Below the pieces are notes generated by a model. That model made no database searches, had not been told where the DNA came from, and saw only the letters and a program-made list of their open reading frames with translations. Shown piece after piece: positions 44,044 to 57,100 of a DNA stretch of 64,000 bases. Positions within the stretch are counted from its first letter, which is position 1. Each line of letters starts with the position of its first letter. This stretch comes from Progne subis subis (Eukaryota; Chordata; Aves; Passeriformes; Hirundinidae): positions 62,001 through 126,000 of the forward strand of contig JAKJHU010000336.1 of NCBI GenBank assembly GCA_022316685.1. Direction: 5' to 3'. A program made the position numbers and the translations under genes.

Positions 44044-45191
44044 CAAGCTTAAAATGAAAATGGGAAAATTCTGAAATCACATGAAAAGCAAAAAGTGAAT
44101 GGGATGATAGGAAGAGCAGGGTAAACAACTGAAGCTTGCCCAATTTATCTTCATGAAAATCTTGAAAACAGAGAAAAAAAATAACAAATGCTCAGGAAAG
44201 GAGCTATGGTGTGAAACAACACGAATAAATATAAAAAGGAGAAATTTTGGAACCAGAGTGATTGTGGCCAAATGGACTGAGCTGAAATGAGGGGCACTGA
44301 AAAGGACCAACACTTGCCAAATGAACACCAAGTCATGTGCTGAAATCCGTCAAGAAATGGAAATAAAAGAAGGAGATGAAAAGAAATCCAAGAAATGCAA
44401 GCTTAAAATGAAAAAGGGAAAAATTTGAAAAAGGGAAAAATTACAAAATGAATGCGATGACAAGAAGTGCAGGGAAAGGGACAGAGGCTTACCAAATTAA
44501 TCCTAATTGAAATTGCAGTATTTCATTCCTTTCCCAAAAGGAAAGTCATCCTTTTGGGAAAGGGAGTGAAATATTAAAATCAGGGAACCAATTAGAACAA
44601 ACACTCAGGAAAGGAGATATGATGAGAAAAATGTGAATTAAATCAACTGAGATAATTTGGAACTGGAGTAATTGTGGCCAAATGGAGACTGAGATTAAAT
44701 GAGGGGCACTGAAAAGGACCAACACTTGCCAAAGGTACTCCAATTCAAATGCTGTAATTAGGCAAGAAATGGAAATAAATGAAGGAGAGGAAAAGAAATG
44801 GAAGAAATGCAAACTTAAAACGAAAAAAGGAAAAATTTTGAAAGCACGTGAAAAGCACAAAATGGATAGTATGACAAGAAGTGCAGGGAAAGGGACAGAA
44901 GCTTGCCCAATTAATCTTCATTGAAATGGCAAGATTTCATTCCCTTCGGAAAGTCTTCCTTTCGGGAAAGGGAATGAAATCTTGAAAACAGGGAACAAAG
45001 TCGAACAAACACTCAGGAAAGGAGATATGATGAGAAACAGTGCAAATGAAAACAACCGAAAATATTTGGAACCAGAATGATTGAGACCAAATGGACTGAG
45101 CTGAAATGAGGGGCACAGAAAATGACCAACTTTTGCCAAAATACTCCAATTCAAATGCTAACATCAGGCAAGAAATAAAAATAAAAGAAGG

Positions 45192-46780
45192 ATGTTGCGG
45201 TTCCTTAAGCATGGTCTCCACGCTCGCCCGGGCTAGCTCAGGCACCGTGGTGTGGAAAGGTACGGACAGCTGGCCGTGCCAGCTAACCCGATCCTGTGGG
45301 GCCTTGCATCCCACACGACCTCGGCAGCAGGCACAGGTGGTGCAGGGCAACGACGGTGGAGATAGAAATGCGGACTCTGCTGAACGGGTCACAAGATTTA
45401 ATTGGAGCCCCGGCGTGGGACCTCCCGACCTCCAGGTAACTGCCTAGGCAGAGACCCCCAGGCTGCTTGCCAGCAGCTTTTATGTGGGGGTGGAACCAGG
45501 AGAAGAGGCAGTGGGTGAGCAAATCAGAGATCACTGGGGAGGGGTCACATAGATAAATGATATTTTCATAAACCATACACGAATGATGAGGAGAGACCCC
45601 CTCTGGATCTGACCTATCACTTGATGCCCTTGGAAGAACTTTCTAGCTCCAGGGGAAGGCCCCAAGATGACAGGCAGACCCCAGAGGAGATGGGAGAGGG
45701 TGATTGACATATAACGGTTGGAGGGGAGAAGAGTAGGGAAAGATCATTGGGGAGAATAAACCGGGATACATACAACTAACCATAAATTAATAGCACATAC
45801 AATAAAACCAAAACCAAATCCCACACCACTACAGAGCTCCCCACCAGCTCTTTTAAGGCGGTCCCGAGCTTAGACCAGACTCCCTTGGAGAAGGAGTTCC
45901 AATTACAATAATGCATAAGAAAAAGAAGCCAGCAGTAGAAGGCACTCATAAAAGGTCCCATTGGAGTGCTGGATAAAGGTAAAGGTGCCTGTAAAATGTC
46001 TTGTGCACAAGAACTGTGTGGGAAAACAGACTGTGTAAGTATCACGGGGTTGAGCAGGGGGGCAGCTGTATGTTTGTGTGTGCAGAATATCTAAAATGGG
46101 GGCTGGTAGCCCAGACCCCTGAAGTGAGTGTGAAACTCCCAGTACCGCGTTATTGGCTCTCTGTAAGGAGACCAGCCAGGAAAGGAGGGAAGTGAAAAGA
46201 GAGAATGAGTGAGGTTCCCTGGGAGGGACTGGCAGGAAGGGTCCCAGCCTGAGAACCCAGGGGAAGGTCCTCGAGGAGAAGGGAGCGATCTGATCACTGG
46301 GCGAGGCGAATAAGGAGGGGACCAATTGAGTCAAGTTCCATTATCTTTGAGAAGAAAATAGTTGGTAACTTTAGTACGAGACTAAGAGGGATCGAGAGGG
46401 AAAGTGGCTAGAAGGATATAGTCAGGGAAGAGAGAGTGGGAGAAAGATTGGAATTAGGCATGAGACAAACAGTTGGCAAAAGACAAGATAGTTCAACAGG
46501 ATAATAATTGAGAGGACTGAACCACAAAGTGAGTGAGGGAGACCAAGTTTCTCCTGGCACCGGCAGTTTCTTGATTTGTTGCCACCAAAAATGAGTCCAA
46601 GAAAAGTAACTCCTTAGAACCAGGGGCTGTGAATTATGAAGGAAATTCACAAGAGCCTGGTATACCTGGGAACTGTGAAGGGGGGTTCTCAGGAAAGGAG
46701 CATCCCTCAGGACAGTCCACTGGGGATGATGTTACAATACGGGAATGCATGGGAATCCTGAAGAGGAAAAAGCAAGAAGA
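45192..46780 (-). mobile_element. Unresolved ERV-derived segment with LTR-like end
   Basis: Read on the minus strand, ACATAAAAGC (about 45480) and AATTAAA (about 45396) followed by about 200 bases ending GGAACCGCAACA resemble U3-R-U5. Minus frames upstream (45776-46045 with a C-terminal hydrophobic VVWDLVLVLLYVLLIYG; 45903-46334; 46408-46650) could be an Env fragment but show no diagnostic motif. On the plus strand the last part is the leader and gag start of ERV-8. The orientation is uncertain. Confidence 0.35.
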
Positions 46781-48205
46781 AAATGATTAATTATTGTATG
46801 TTTGAATGGACAAAGGAAATTATCTGGAAAGATAATTTATACTGGCCAAAGTCCGGATCCTTTGAAGATTGGATTTGCCAGGCTTTGAATTTGTATGTGA
46901 ATTCAAATGAATCTTTTATTCAACTCTGCTCTGTGGCTTCCCAGGGGAAAGGGTGAATTTGTCACTCAAAGGCAAGGAATCAAGGGGTTTCCATTCTATC
47001 CTTTACAAACAAGAGTGCAAGCAGCCAAAAAACACAGACACGAGCCCGAGGATCCATTAGATCTCCTCCCAGCCCCTTATAGGCAACCTAATCAGCCCGT
47101 TCAACCCCAAGCCCCTGAGGGTCCTCCTGTAAATGCAAACACACCCCCTATTCAGGAGGGGCCAGTAGCACATAGAACTAGAGGTAGGGGGGACAGGGAG
47201 AAGTGATGATGGGGATGGGGAAGCAAAAATGGAAGATGGACTAATACCCGCTTAGAAAAGTTCCAATGGCAAACCCAGAACAGAGACCTATTGGTGATGT
47301 GAGTGTTCCCCTGAACACAGGGGATGTTAGGGAGTTTAAGAAGGAGATGAGCAGGCTGCTAGAGGATCCTATTGGAGAGGCAGAGAGATTAGATCAGTTC
47401 TTGGGGCCGAATATATACACCTGGGTGGAACTGCAGTGTATCTTAGGAATCTTGTTTACCATGGAAGAAAGAGAAATGATTAGACATTCAGGAATGAGGG
47501 TTTGGGATAGAGAATGTCAGGGGCCAGACCAGGGGGATCAGAAATGACCTGTGCAAGATCCAGGTTGGAATAATCAGAATGAAAGACACAGGCAGAATAT
47601 GAGTGATCTCCGGTGGATGATTATCCGAGGAATCCGGGAAGCCCAAGGGGCAAAATATAATGAAAGCTCTAAGTGAGCACCAAGGGAAGGATGAAGCCCT
47701 GGCACACTGGTTAGGAAGACTAAGAAAAGCCTTGCAGTTATATTCAGGTGTAGACCCCGATACTGCAGCAGGACAGGTCCTTTTGAAAACACAATTTGTA
47801 GATAAGGCCTGGGGGCACATCAGGAAGAAGCTGGAAAAAGGAGAAAATTGGCAGGATAGGGGTCTTCAGGAATTGTTAAGAGAAGCACAGAAAGTGTATG
47901 TGAGAAGAGATGAGGAGAGGCAAAAGACAAAACCACAGATTTTAATGGCAGCAGTCAAGGAAACACAGACAACCATGAATACAGAGAAGCACTCAGGAAA
48001 GAACAAACAACAGAAAAAGGCAGGTCCCACCTCTGGGGATATGAGACCCACGTGTTTTTCCTGTCACCAGAAAGGACACTTACAAACTTCTTGTCCTACC
48101 TCCAGGGGTGCAGGACCCACTTGTTTTTATTGCCACAAAAAGGGACATCTACAAAAATCCTGTAGAAAGAGGCGGCGAGATGAGAAAATGTTTCAAGAAC
48201 ACTAG
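46700..48205 (+). pseudogene. ERV-8 gag, gammaretrovirus-like
   Basis: The matrix region near 46700-46925 has stops but shows SPLGMML and WPKSGSFEDWICQALNLYV, gamma-style matrix signatures. A Pro-rich p12-like linker follows (46907-47206). Capsid spans 47266-47547 and, after a break, 47660-47930, with ALSEHQGKDEALAHWLGRLR, the gamma-type major homology region. Nucleocapsid has two zinc knuckles, CFSCHQKGHLQTSC and CFYCHKKGHLQKSC (48054-48166), where most gammaretroviruses have one. It ends at 48205. Frame breaks near 47547-47660 inactivate it. There is no clear LTR at its left. Confidence 0.78.
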
Positions 48206-48209
48206 GGGG

Positions 48210-50690
48210 GACAGGAGCTCTATTTAATGAGGACTGAACACCTAGAAGAGCCCTTGATAAAACTGAAAATAGGTCCTCAAAAGGAAGAAATCACATTTTT
48301 GGTGGACACAGAAGCTACTAGGTCAACAGTAAGAAAACTACCACAAGGATGTGAAGTAAGTCATGAACGTGTCCCAGGTAATTGGGGTTAAAGGAGAAGT
48401 TTTTCTGGCTCCTGTAATTAAAAATGTTCAGATTGAATTGGATAAAAAATTTGGACTGAATGATTTGGTATTAATAGCAGAGGCTGATAATAATTTATTA
48501 GGAAGGGACTTAATAATAGCCTTGGGGATTAAAATAGCACCCTGTGAAAGAAAACTTAAAATCTATTCTTTAACTGAAGAAGACAATTTTGAGATTAGCA
48601 ACACTGTGTGGTATACTGGTGAAGAAGGAAAATTAAACATTCAGCCCATTAGTGTAGAAATACAGAACCCAGAAATCCCCATTCGAGTAAAACAATATCC
48701 GATATCACTGGAAGGTCGGAAGGGATTGAAACCGGTCGTTGAGAATTGAGTACATCAGGGGGTGTTGGAGTCCTGTGTGTCACCACATCATACCCCCATC
48801 CTGCCAGTAAAGAAGCCTGATGGTAGCTACCGACTAGTGCAGGATCTCAGAGCGGTAAATCAAAGAACCATTACCCGCTGTCCAGGAGTAGCTAAGCCAG
48901 ATACCTCCTAATTACATTTGGTACAGTGTCGTGGATTTAAAGGATGCCTTTTGAACTTGCACCCTGGATGAGGGCAGTAGGGATTGCCTTTGAGTAGGAG
49001 GACCCAGATACAGGTAGGAGAGAACAATTAAGGTGAACGGTGCAAGGTTTTACAGAGGCACTGAATCTTTTTGGGAGGGCATTAGAAAATCTTTGCAAGT
49101 CCTTTGAGTTACCCAAAGGAATTAAGCTGCTACAGTATGTAGATGATTTGCTAGTAGCAGGAGAAACTGAAGAGGAATCTAGCAAGGGTCCTATTAAGCT
49201 TATAAATTTTCTGGGAGAAAATGGGCTGAAGATATCAAAGTCAAAATTGCAGTTTGTAGAGTCAGAAGTGTGGTGTTTAGGTCATAGGATTAGTAAGCAA
49301 AAGAAAAAGCTAGACCCTGAAATTGTTTTAGGAGTATTGAACATGGGACCTAAAAGAGTAATAAAGAGAAATAAAGCTGTTTTTGAGTCTTTGGGGTTAT
49401 TGTAGGCAGTAGATAGAAGGGTTTAGTAGAAAAGTAAAAATTCTATATGAGAAATTAACTACCAATTGTTTGAAATGGACTGAAAGGGATCAGGAAAATT
49501 TTGAGCAAGTTAAAGAAGCCCTACTGCAAGCTCCTGTACTGAGTCTTCCCAATTTAGACAAGCCTTTTCAATTATTTGTTAATACAGTTGATCAAACGGC
49601 TCATGAAGTACTGACACAAGGTTGGGCAGGAAGCCAAAAGCCAGTAGGATATTATTCCTAATGATTGGATCCAGTTAGTAAGAGTTGGCCAACATGCCTG
49701 CAAGCTCTGGTAGTCACTGCTGTGTTAGTAGAAGAAGCCCGAAAAGTAACTTTTGGGGCACCACTGGAAGTGTACACCCCCCATAATATTAGGTGAATCC
49801 TTGCTAAAGAGGCCAAAACATGGTTAACTGATAGCAGAATATTAAAATATGAGGCTATCTTGATAGCCTCCCCTGAATTAGAGCTGAGTGACAAATATAC
49901 AAAGCCCTGATCAGTTCCTTTATGGAGACCCAGGGGAAGAACTAATACATGATTGCACAGAGGTCATAGATTTACAAACAAAAATATGCCCAGATTTGAG
50001 AGAACAAGAATTGAAAACAGGAGAAAAATTATTTATAGTTGGATCATCCCGAGTGGTAGATGGAAGAAGGAAATCTGGGTATGCCATAATTCGTGGAGAA
50101 AAACTGGAAGTAAAAGAATCTGGTCCCCTTAGCCCGTCCTGGTCAGCACAAGCCTGTGAACTCTATGCATTTTTCTCTGCATTGCTGTTATTAAAGGATC
50201 GAGAAGGGACCATATACACCGACTCAAAATATGCCTTTGGGGTAGTGCATACATTTTAGAAAAATTTGGAAAGAAAGGGGACTTCTAAACACTCAAAGAA
50301 AAGGATTAGAGCACCAAGGATTGATAACTCAAATTCTTAAAGCTTTGAAGAGTCAAAAAAAAGCAGTGGTTCATGTGAAAGGCCACCAAAGGGGGAGAGA
50401 CATTAAAACAAGAAGAAACAATTTGGGTGATGATGAAGCTAAGAAAGCTGCCCTAAGGGAAGAAAGCAATGTAATTATGACTTTTCAGGAAGCAGGACCA
50501 CAAAATCAAACACCATGCTTTTCTTTAGCAGAAGTAGAAGGCATGAAAAACCTAGGAGCAACTTTTTACATGGTAAAAAAATTCAACTGTGTTAACCGTG
50601 CTATTAGACCTCTTCAAAGAAAACCGCTGAAAAAGTCACCATGGCTTTCAGAATCCATCATGATACAGAGCAGAATACATAAAAACAAAT
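48210..50690 (+). pseudogene. ERV-8 protease, reverse transcriptase and RNase H
   Basis: Protease begins near 48215 and has FLVDTEATRSTV at about 48297, where the catalytic DTG is DTE. Its GRDL end is in 48363-48749. Reverse transcriptase is broken into pieces: HTPILPVKKPDGSYRLVQDL near 48790-48849, the gamma-type catalytic box QYVDDLL at 49135-49155, and connection segments in 49470-49661. RNase H is in 49888-50259 (SSRVVDGRRKSGYAI, TIYTDSKYAFGVVH) and 50321-50570 (VHVKGHQRG). Similarity stops near 50575; integrase, env and a 3' LTR are missing. More than ten stops mark it as old. Confidence 0.8.
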
Positions 50691-50984
50691 AATCCAAAAA
50701 TATATTTTTTCTTTGACTACATTAAAAAAATGTTAGTGGGAGCAGCAGTTACTGCATTCACCTACTACATGAAGAGAGTCGTCATATCCATGTGATAAAT
50801 AAAACACCCGCCCACTCAGCCTGAAATACCCACAGGCCCACGTTTGAGCGACCGGTGACATATGCTCTGTATGCCTAACTACTCTGCAGTCAGGTTTCTT
50901 GTGTGCCATAATGATGCATATTAAAGATGGATATCATAAAAGGATTAAAGGGGTCTGTGATGTGCACTGTTTTGTGCTGTGTTC
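50691..50984. other. No gene recognised
   Basis: AT-rich transition after the ERV-8 remnant; no open frame or repeat end that I can support. Confidence 0.4.
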
Positions 50985-51120
50985 CCTAGCCCAAGAGATT
51001 CGTTGGTATAAACTGCTCAGGATCTCCACGTTTTCCAGATGAGTCAGTGAAAACAGTAATGAGAGCATCCAATATGAAACTCAGAATCATGACTGAAGGC
51101 TGTGCTGACCTGCAAAATGA
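50985..51120 (-). pseudogene. Isolated retroviral RNase H fragment
   Basis: The minus-strand frame contains LDALITVFTDSSGK near 51020-51070, the first beta strand and catalytic Asp region of class II retroviral RNase H, as in ERV-4, ERV-5 and ERV-7. Only about 40 codons are recognisable and no neighbouring pol sequence is found. Confidence 0.55.
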
Positions 51121-53290
51121 ATGGTGCTGGTTTGCACTGTTAGAAACTCCTTGCTCTGTGGAATCCTTTTCTTGACAATGAAGCCTGTCGTTCCTGAGTA
51201 ACAACAGGCTCACGCTTAGCCAAAAGGTATCATCATAGCACATAGTTTCATTTCCACTCAATCACAGTCAATTTACATCTCACAAAGCCATTTTGAAAGC
51301 TTCCTTAGACATATATATTTTTTTTATCTTATTGCAAACATATAGTATTTGTTTAAACAATTAAACTTTGGAGACAGGAAGATTTAGAAGTGACCCTCAC
51401 AGGTGATATTCTTTAAGTTGCTTGGAGCTGGTTACTGCATAAAGCAAGCTGCTGAGCTGGATGTCAAGTCCCAATTATCCCTAAAGATTAGTAGATTATC
51501 TGGGTCCCAAGTGCAAAATAAGCATTCAAATGTCATGTATTATTCAAAGCGTCAGATATTTCAAGTATGAAAAGACATAGTTAGCTGCTACTCTAACAAA
51601 AATAGTTTCCTATCTTATGAGATGGAGATGATTTAAACAATTTAGAAGTGACTTATAAATCACTTGGGGTGATTTAAACAGAACTCTCCACAGCTCTCCC
51701 ATAGCTTTCTGAAATATATAAACAGTATTTAAACTGTGAGGCCATTTGTAAAGAAAAAATAATTTCTTATGTTCAATAAACAAAAATTCATTTGTTCATT
51801 ATTTATAAAAGTCATCCTAATTTCACTTCAATGGAAGTAAGATCAGAACAATATGCTTCTATTTACAACGGAATTTTTATAAATCCTTTCCCTGCTAAGT
51901 CATATTTGATGGGATTTTTTAGCTGTTTCACCTGTACTTTCAGAAGGCAGTCTGCTCAGAATAGTGAATGGCTTTCTCCTAATTCAATAAGCTGTTCAAC
52001 CACAGAGCATTGACAACTATCTCTGTGAAATCCAGTACGAACTGACTTGTGAAAGTCAATTAGAACTCAGTATTTGGTTTGAGATCCTTATGCACACAAT
52101 ACCCAGACACCTCGTCAGTCATACTGTCTCAACACAGATGTGTGTAGATTTATTTTACCTGCAATTTGTTTATTTACCTTATCACAGAATGAGATCCCTA
52201 CCAACTTAGGGACAAATTAAATCCATTACCCTTCAGCACTAGGTGTAGCTTATTCAGTCCTCTGCTGCCATTTGTTAGCAGTCTGCTGATTTCCCGCTTG
52301 TAGATAATTGTATTACAATGTGCCATAAACCCACAGCAGCAGAAATAGTGTAAATCCATCTCAGTACTTGTTTCCCTTCTTACTAAGGAATCAAGAATTG
52401 ATTCCTCCACCCCTCTTTGCAGTCCTTTGGCATTGGCAACAGCTGCTCCTTGTCACATCTCACGGGCACATAACGAGCATTGATATGGCTGGCACAGGTT
52501 CTAGAAGGGCAAAGTGCATAGGGATTTTTGTTGTCTGGTAAGTAAACTACAGTGGCAGAGTCTAGATTTCCATAGGTAAGAAAAACAGAAACCGAAACAA
52601 ACAAATGTAAAAAAAGATGGATGGAAACTTTTTGTTGTCAAGAGACCAGAAAATTAAAAATAAGCAAACAGTACGAAAAATCAATCCAGGTACACCTCAG
52701 CAGGATTCCTGCCTGAGAAGTTGTGAGACTGTTATGTACTCACGCTATTCAAGCCGTCTTTTATTCTCTGGACTGCCCTGTGAGCCACTGCTGTGTTTCT
52801 CTACTCTCCATTTCTCTGCTCCAACCTTTTCCCTGCAGTGTGGTAGAAGAAATTGGAGCATGCTTTGTAGTCATCGTTACCACCCTTGTCTGTTTTGCTT
52901 CTGTGTTTTGCAAACAGAAGTGCAGCCCCTCTCAACACTGTCAAAAACCCAGCTGGAGATGTCTGAATGCATTGCTCAAGTGAGGGAGCAGCAAGGGCAG
53001 CCAGGGGCAGTCCCATGCACCCTGGGCATCAGGGTCTGCCTGAGGAACAGAGCTGGGCCCACCTTTACATCCCATTATTCAAGGGAGCTAAAAAGGTACT
53101 CCTGAAAGGACACCACAGAAAAACATTTCCTAAATATATGATAACTATCTCCAGGATTATAAAAACGATGTTCTTGAAACTCCATCTATATTCTTCTGGT
53201 GTCCCCTCCTTCATTTGACTCTGACTGAAAGTGTAGTATGGAATGCTCTACTATGTTCATAAGATCTGAACACACTATATCAATGTGCAG
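51121..53290. other. No gene recognised
   Basis: AT-rich noncoding DNA with short frames (52198-52410, 52383-52604, 52617-53105) that show no domain or splice support. Confidence 0.45.
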
Positions 53291-53299
53291 AAATATGTA

Positions 53300-53430
53300 T
53301 TATGTAAAGGCTGTGAAGAGCAGCTTTGGCATGTGCCTCAGACTGTGGAGACCAAGCCAAGCACCTGCGGCAGGGGGAGTTCCCCTGCTCCGAGCACAGG
53401 TCTGAGCCGGATCATCTCTGCCCAGCTGAG
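53300..53430 (+). repeat. Duplicated block, copy 1
   Basis: GTGAAGAGCAGCTTTGGCATG and the following 110 or so bases recur at 60541-60655 with few differences. The block lies upstream of the MROH-like gene here and upstream of its partial copy there. Confidence 0.9.
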
Positions 53431-53759
53431 AGCCCCAAAGCACTCTGGGAGAGCTGTGAATTCAAAGGCATGCACACACTAATGCCATCTTCCCTATCTG
53501 GTGTGTTTTAACTCCTGGCAAGATGCGTTTGCCTCTTGCTTGCTGGAAGCTGCCCTGCTCCAGGGCGAGCACTGAGCTGGGCTGTGCGGGCCAGGCCCCA
53601 TGGAGAGTCCTTCCCTGAGCACTCGGCCAGCCCGGGTGTTTCCCCGGCTGTCTTAGACACTTCTGGCAAGGGATTCCTTCCAACCTGGGGCACTTTGGGC
53701 GGGGTGGGGGTGGCCCCTGGGCACGTGGCAGCGTGTCCCAGGGCCCTTTGTGAGCGCCC

Positions 53760-53880
53760 GAGGGCCCTTTGTGACACGCGCTGACATAGGCGCCGGCGGC
53801 GCCGCGGCCGCGCCACAGTGCTCGGAGAACGCGACGGGACAGGAGGCGAGAGAGCGGCGCCGTGAGGAGCCCCCGCACAG
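53760..53880 (+). promoter_or_regulatory. CpG-rich putative promoter of the MROH-like gene
   Basis: A CpG-dense stretch (CGCCGGCGGCGCCGCGGCCG near 53790) stands out from its flanks and precedes the first exon by about 300 bases. No TATA box is evident. Confidence 0.4.
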
Positions 53881-54160
53881 CCAGCTCGTTCGTGTCTTCC
53901 GACCCGGAGCTTTTCCGAGGTGTTCCTCCTGCGGCTGGTCTCGCGGCCAGGCTGTGGGACTTGCTGGTCTCAATCGTTCACCAGGAGTCTCCTGTCATTG
54001 CGGCAGGAGCCCTCGAGACCAGAGTGCAGGACTTGCTGTCCTGTAGCCTTCCTGAGGCTTCTGTGTCGCAGGTGCCTTCAAGGCGCGACTGCGGCACTCC
54101 TTGACTTGGACCTTCCCTGAGGCACCTGTCTCGAAGGTGCCCTCGAGGTTCGACAGTGGG

Positions 54161-57100
54161 ATGGTGGGCAGAGCGTTCAGCCTGTTCAAGGTGTCTCAGG
54201 GCAAAACCAAGAAACGCCCTGCAGCTGCCCCGGCACAGCAGCCTGAAGAGCCAGAGCAGCTGCAGCCACTGCAGGCCGGTGAGCGGCAGAGCTGGGCCGC
54301 AGGGCCGGTGCCTGTGGCCAGCTTGGCCCCATCCCAGGCCCTGTGGACTTGCCCACGGACAGGAGGGAACAGGGGCTGGGGCTGCGCTGGCTCTGTTCCC
54401 TGGCCATCCGGGGGCTGCCCCTGTCTGGGCAGCACAGGGCTGGGCTGTGTTCTCTGGCCGCTCCCGATGCCGCTCAGCACCGGCTGCGTTCACTCTTTGC
54501 CAGATGCGGGCGAGGAACAGACACCAGAGCAGGACCCTGCCCGTGACTCTCTGCCACGTGCGGGCGAGGACCGGACACCAGAGCAGGACCCTGCCCGTGA
54601 CTCTCTGCCACGTGCGGGCGAGGACCGCACACCAGAGCAGGAACCTGCCCGTGACTCTCTGCCACGTGCGGGTGAGGACCGGACACCAGAGCAGGACCAC
54701 GCCCACGGCCGCTTCCGCAGAGCACTGAAGGTACCTGCGGCCACCCCCCCCTGGGCCGGGCCTGCTGTCCCCTCTGGGCCGAGCACTGCGCTTGGAGCGT
54801 ACCACGGAATGTCCCTCTCCTCCCGCCCTTCTTTCTGCTGCAGATCTTGCGGAGATTCCTGCGCCTTCGGCGTAGGAACACCACCACGGCAGCAAGCGAG
54901 GCCACAGCCCAGCCCGACTGCAGGCCGACCGAGCTGCGGGCAGAGCCCGGTGCCAACACCGCGTCCACCGAGGGCGCAGCAAACTCTGCCCGGGCAACGG
55001 CCGAGGGCAAGGCAAAGGCTGACGTGGCCCTGACTGAGGCCATGGCCAGCACCAACACCCACACGCCGGGCATCTCAAAGACGGAGGCCACGCCCACGCA
55101 GACTGGGACTCCAGCTCTCCCTCTGGAGTGTTCCAAGGAGAATGGTGGTTTCCATCTGCAGCAGGCAAGCAGCTTAGGGCCAGGGCTGAAGGTCTCCCAG
55201 GGTGCTGTGGCCCCTCAAGCCACATCTGCTGGGCCCTCTCAGCCTCTGAGGCAGCTGAGCACAATGTGGTGGGAAGGCAAGCGCTTCTTGCGGGAAGCTG
55301 GGGAAGTTGCTCCCCTGGACAGCACTCCAAGTCTTCCCCATGCCTCCTCCAGGTGCCAGCCATGGTGAGGGACATTCACCAGAGACTCGTGCCCCGTGTT
55401 ACTGTGGATGGCCGGCTGCAAATGGTCATTCAGAGGCTGGCTGAAGAACACACTGCTTGTGTGGTGATGAGCCTCCTGCGCTGTGCCCCATCGTGTGACA
55501 GGTACGGGGCACAAGTGCCTTGAGAGCTCGGGGCTCACGGGCCTGAAGAGCCTGTCCAGCGGGCTCTGCCGCACAGGCGGAGAGCTCCGGGACCCTCGGG
55601 CCCCTCTGTTTCCTTGAGCCTGCTGCCATGCTCCCTCCCTGCCCCTCAGGGCACCGGGGCTCGGTAGCGACACACAGCTCTGCTCCCACAGAGCTGCCGC
55701 GCTGATGTGGAGAACCATCGGCTCGTCGAGGCTGGCAGCAAAGAAGGTGCTTCCCGCGCTGCTGTCCGTGATGCAGGACGGGCCGCTGGACAGCACATTC
55801 TTCTCCAGAGGGGATGAGGCCATCCTTGCCTTGGCTGTGAGTTTCTGGAGCTGGCCCTTGCTCGCCCTCCAGGCCGCCTCTCCAGCAGCTCTCCATGGCC
55901 TCCCCACCCTGCAGCTCCCTGCCTCAGGCACTGGGCCCAAAGCTGGGTCAGGGGCAGCAGGCCGAGCTCTGCCACATGGACACCTCGGCACTGAGCGCTG
56001 CCTCGGCCTGCTTTGTCTTTTGCAGGCAAGTGTGGTGCTGTGGTGGGTGATTGCCCACGTGCCCGAGTGGCACGACACCGTCCTTGGTCACTCCGCCCGC
56101 CTGTTCGTGGCTCTGCTCTTCCAGATTTTCAGCACCACAGAGCAGATGCCAAAGGAAGTTGACAACTTCTGGAGGGCGTGCCAGGAGGAACACCGCCTTC
56201 CCACCAACCCTAACAGGTCCCAGTCGTCCTGCCCTTCCCACGCCCTTGCGGCCAGGGCCAGCGCTCCCAGTGTGACCTGGCCTTTGCTCTGCACACAGGT
56301 TTGCAGTGCAGACCATGAAGGCTCTGCTGTGCCTCCTGAGCTGGGAGAATGGGGTGCTGGCTCTGGAGCGCAAGTGCGTCTGGGACACCGTGCTCTGTGC
56401 CGACACCCGGCACTATGCAGCGGGCCTGCTGGCCAGCTGAGACCCCCACTGCTCCTCCCCACCACCAGTGCCGGCATTTGTGCCCGGAGTGCCCCGCAGA
56501 GTCCCCCTGTGGTTGTGTCCCTTGTCACCAGGGGATGGCCGAGCGGACTGGAAAGGGCTGGGAGAGGAGGGAGCCCAGTGGCAGCCGCCTCCCAGCGGGC
56601 CAACGTCCCCTCCTAGGGTGCTAGGGAAAGATCAGACCTCTGCAACTGAGCCCTGGGAGAGGTTTGTCCGCCCGGCTCAGGGCCTTGCTGCCTTTTTCCC
56701 CTGCCAGGGAGATGCGCCGTGGCCTGGCCCACTTGTGTTCCCACATCGCCTTGCGCCTGCTCAGCCTGCTCATCGGGAAGCGGCCACGCTGGGATCTGCC
56801 TGCCCTGGCCTTCCTTGTGGAGGTGAGCCTGAGGGCCGGCGCTGCCTTGCTGAGCTGTCTCCCGGCTCTCTGCCCTCTGGCAGCTGCAGCCGCCTGGGAC
56901 GGGGCCCGTGTCCGGTGCTGCTGCTGGGCCACGGGCCTGTGCGGTTCCGGGCTCCCGCCGGCCGGCTCCCCTGTCACTGCCCTGTGCCTTTCAGGTCCTG
57001 GAGTGTCTGGACTTGAGCAAACACGGTCACCATGCGCTGAGGGTCATGTCCAGGCAACTGCCGAGCGAGTGCAGGGACAGGCGGCGCCTGCAGCTCAGGG

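Larger units (their letters stand above)
42456..45191. repeat. Satellite array, about 350-410-base units
   Basis: The phrase (C/G)AG(A/T)(G/A)TGATTG(A/T/C)G(A/G)CCAAATGGAC recurs near 42456, 42807, 43219, 44257, 44665 and 45073. After removing the solo LTR the spacings are about 351, 412, 358, 408 and 408. The longer units carry an extra palindrome of about 50 bases. Units also share TGCAAGCTTAAAATGAAAA and ACTCAGGAAAGGAGATAT. No coding function; the short frames inside are chance. Confidence 0.85.

Noticed and set aside
42417..45154. Several minus-strand frames with repeated peptide phrases such as HLLDFVPCFQ
   Set aside because: They are translations of the satellite units; the repeated peptides reflect DNA repetition and are broken in every unit.
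42456..45191. A CRISPR-like array
   Set aside because: The units are about 350-410 bases and diverged, with no short identical repeats separated by unique spacers, and the window is vertebrate.
53978..55375. A 465-codon minus-strand open frame
   Set aside because: It is antisense to the first exons and the 54-base repeat of the MROH-like gene, whose phases and splice sites are coherent on the plus strand.
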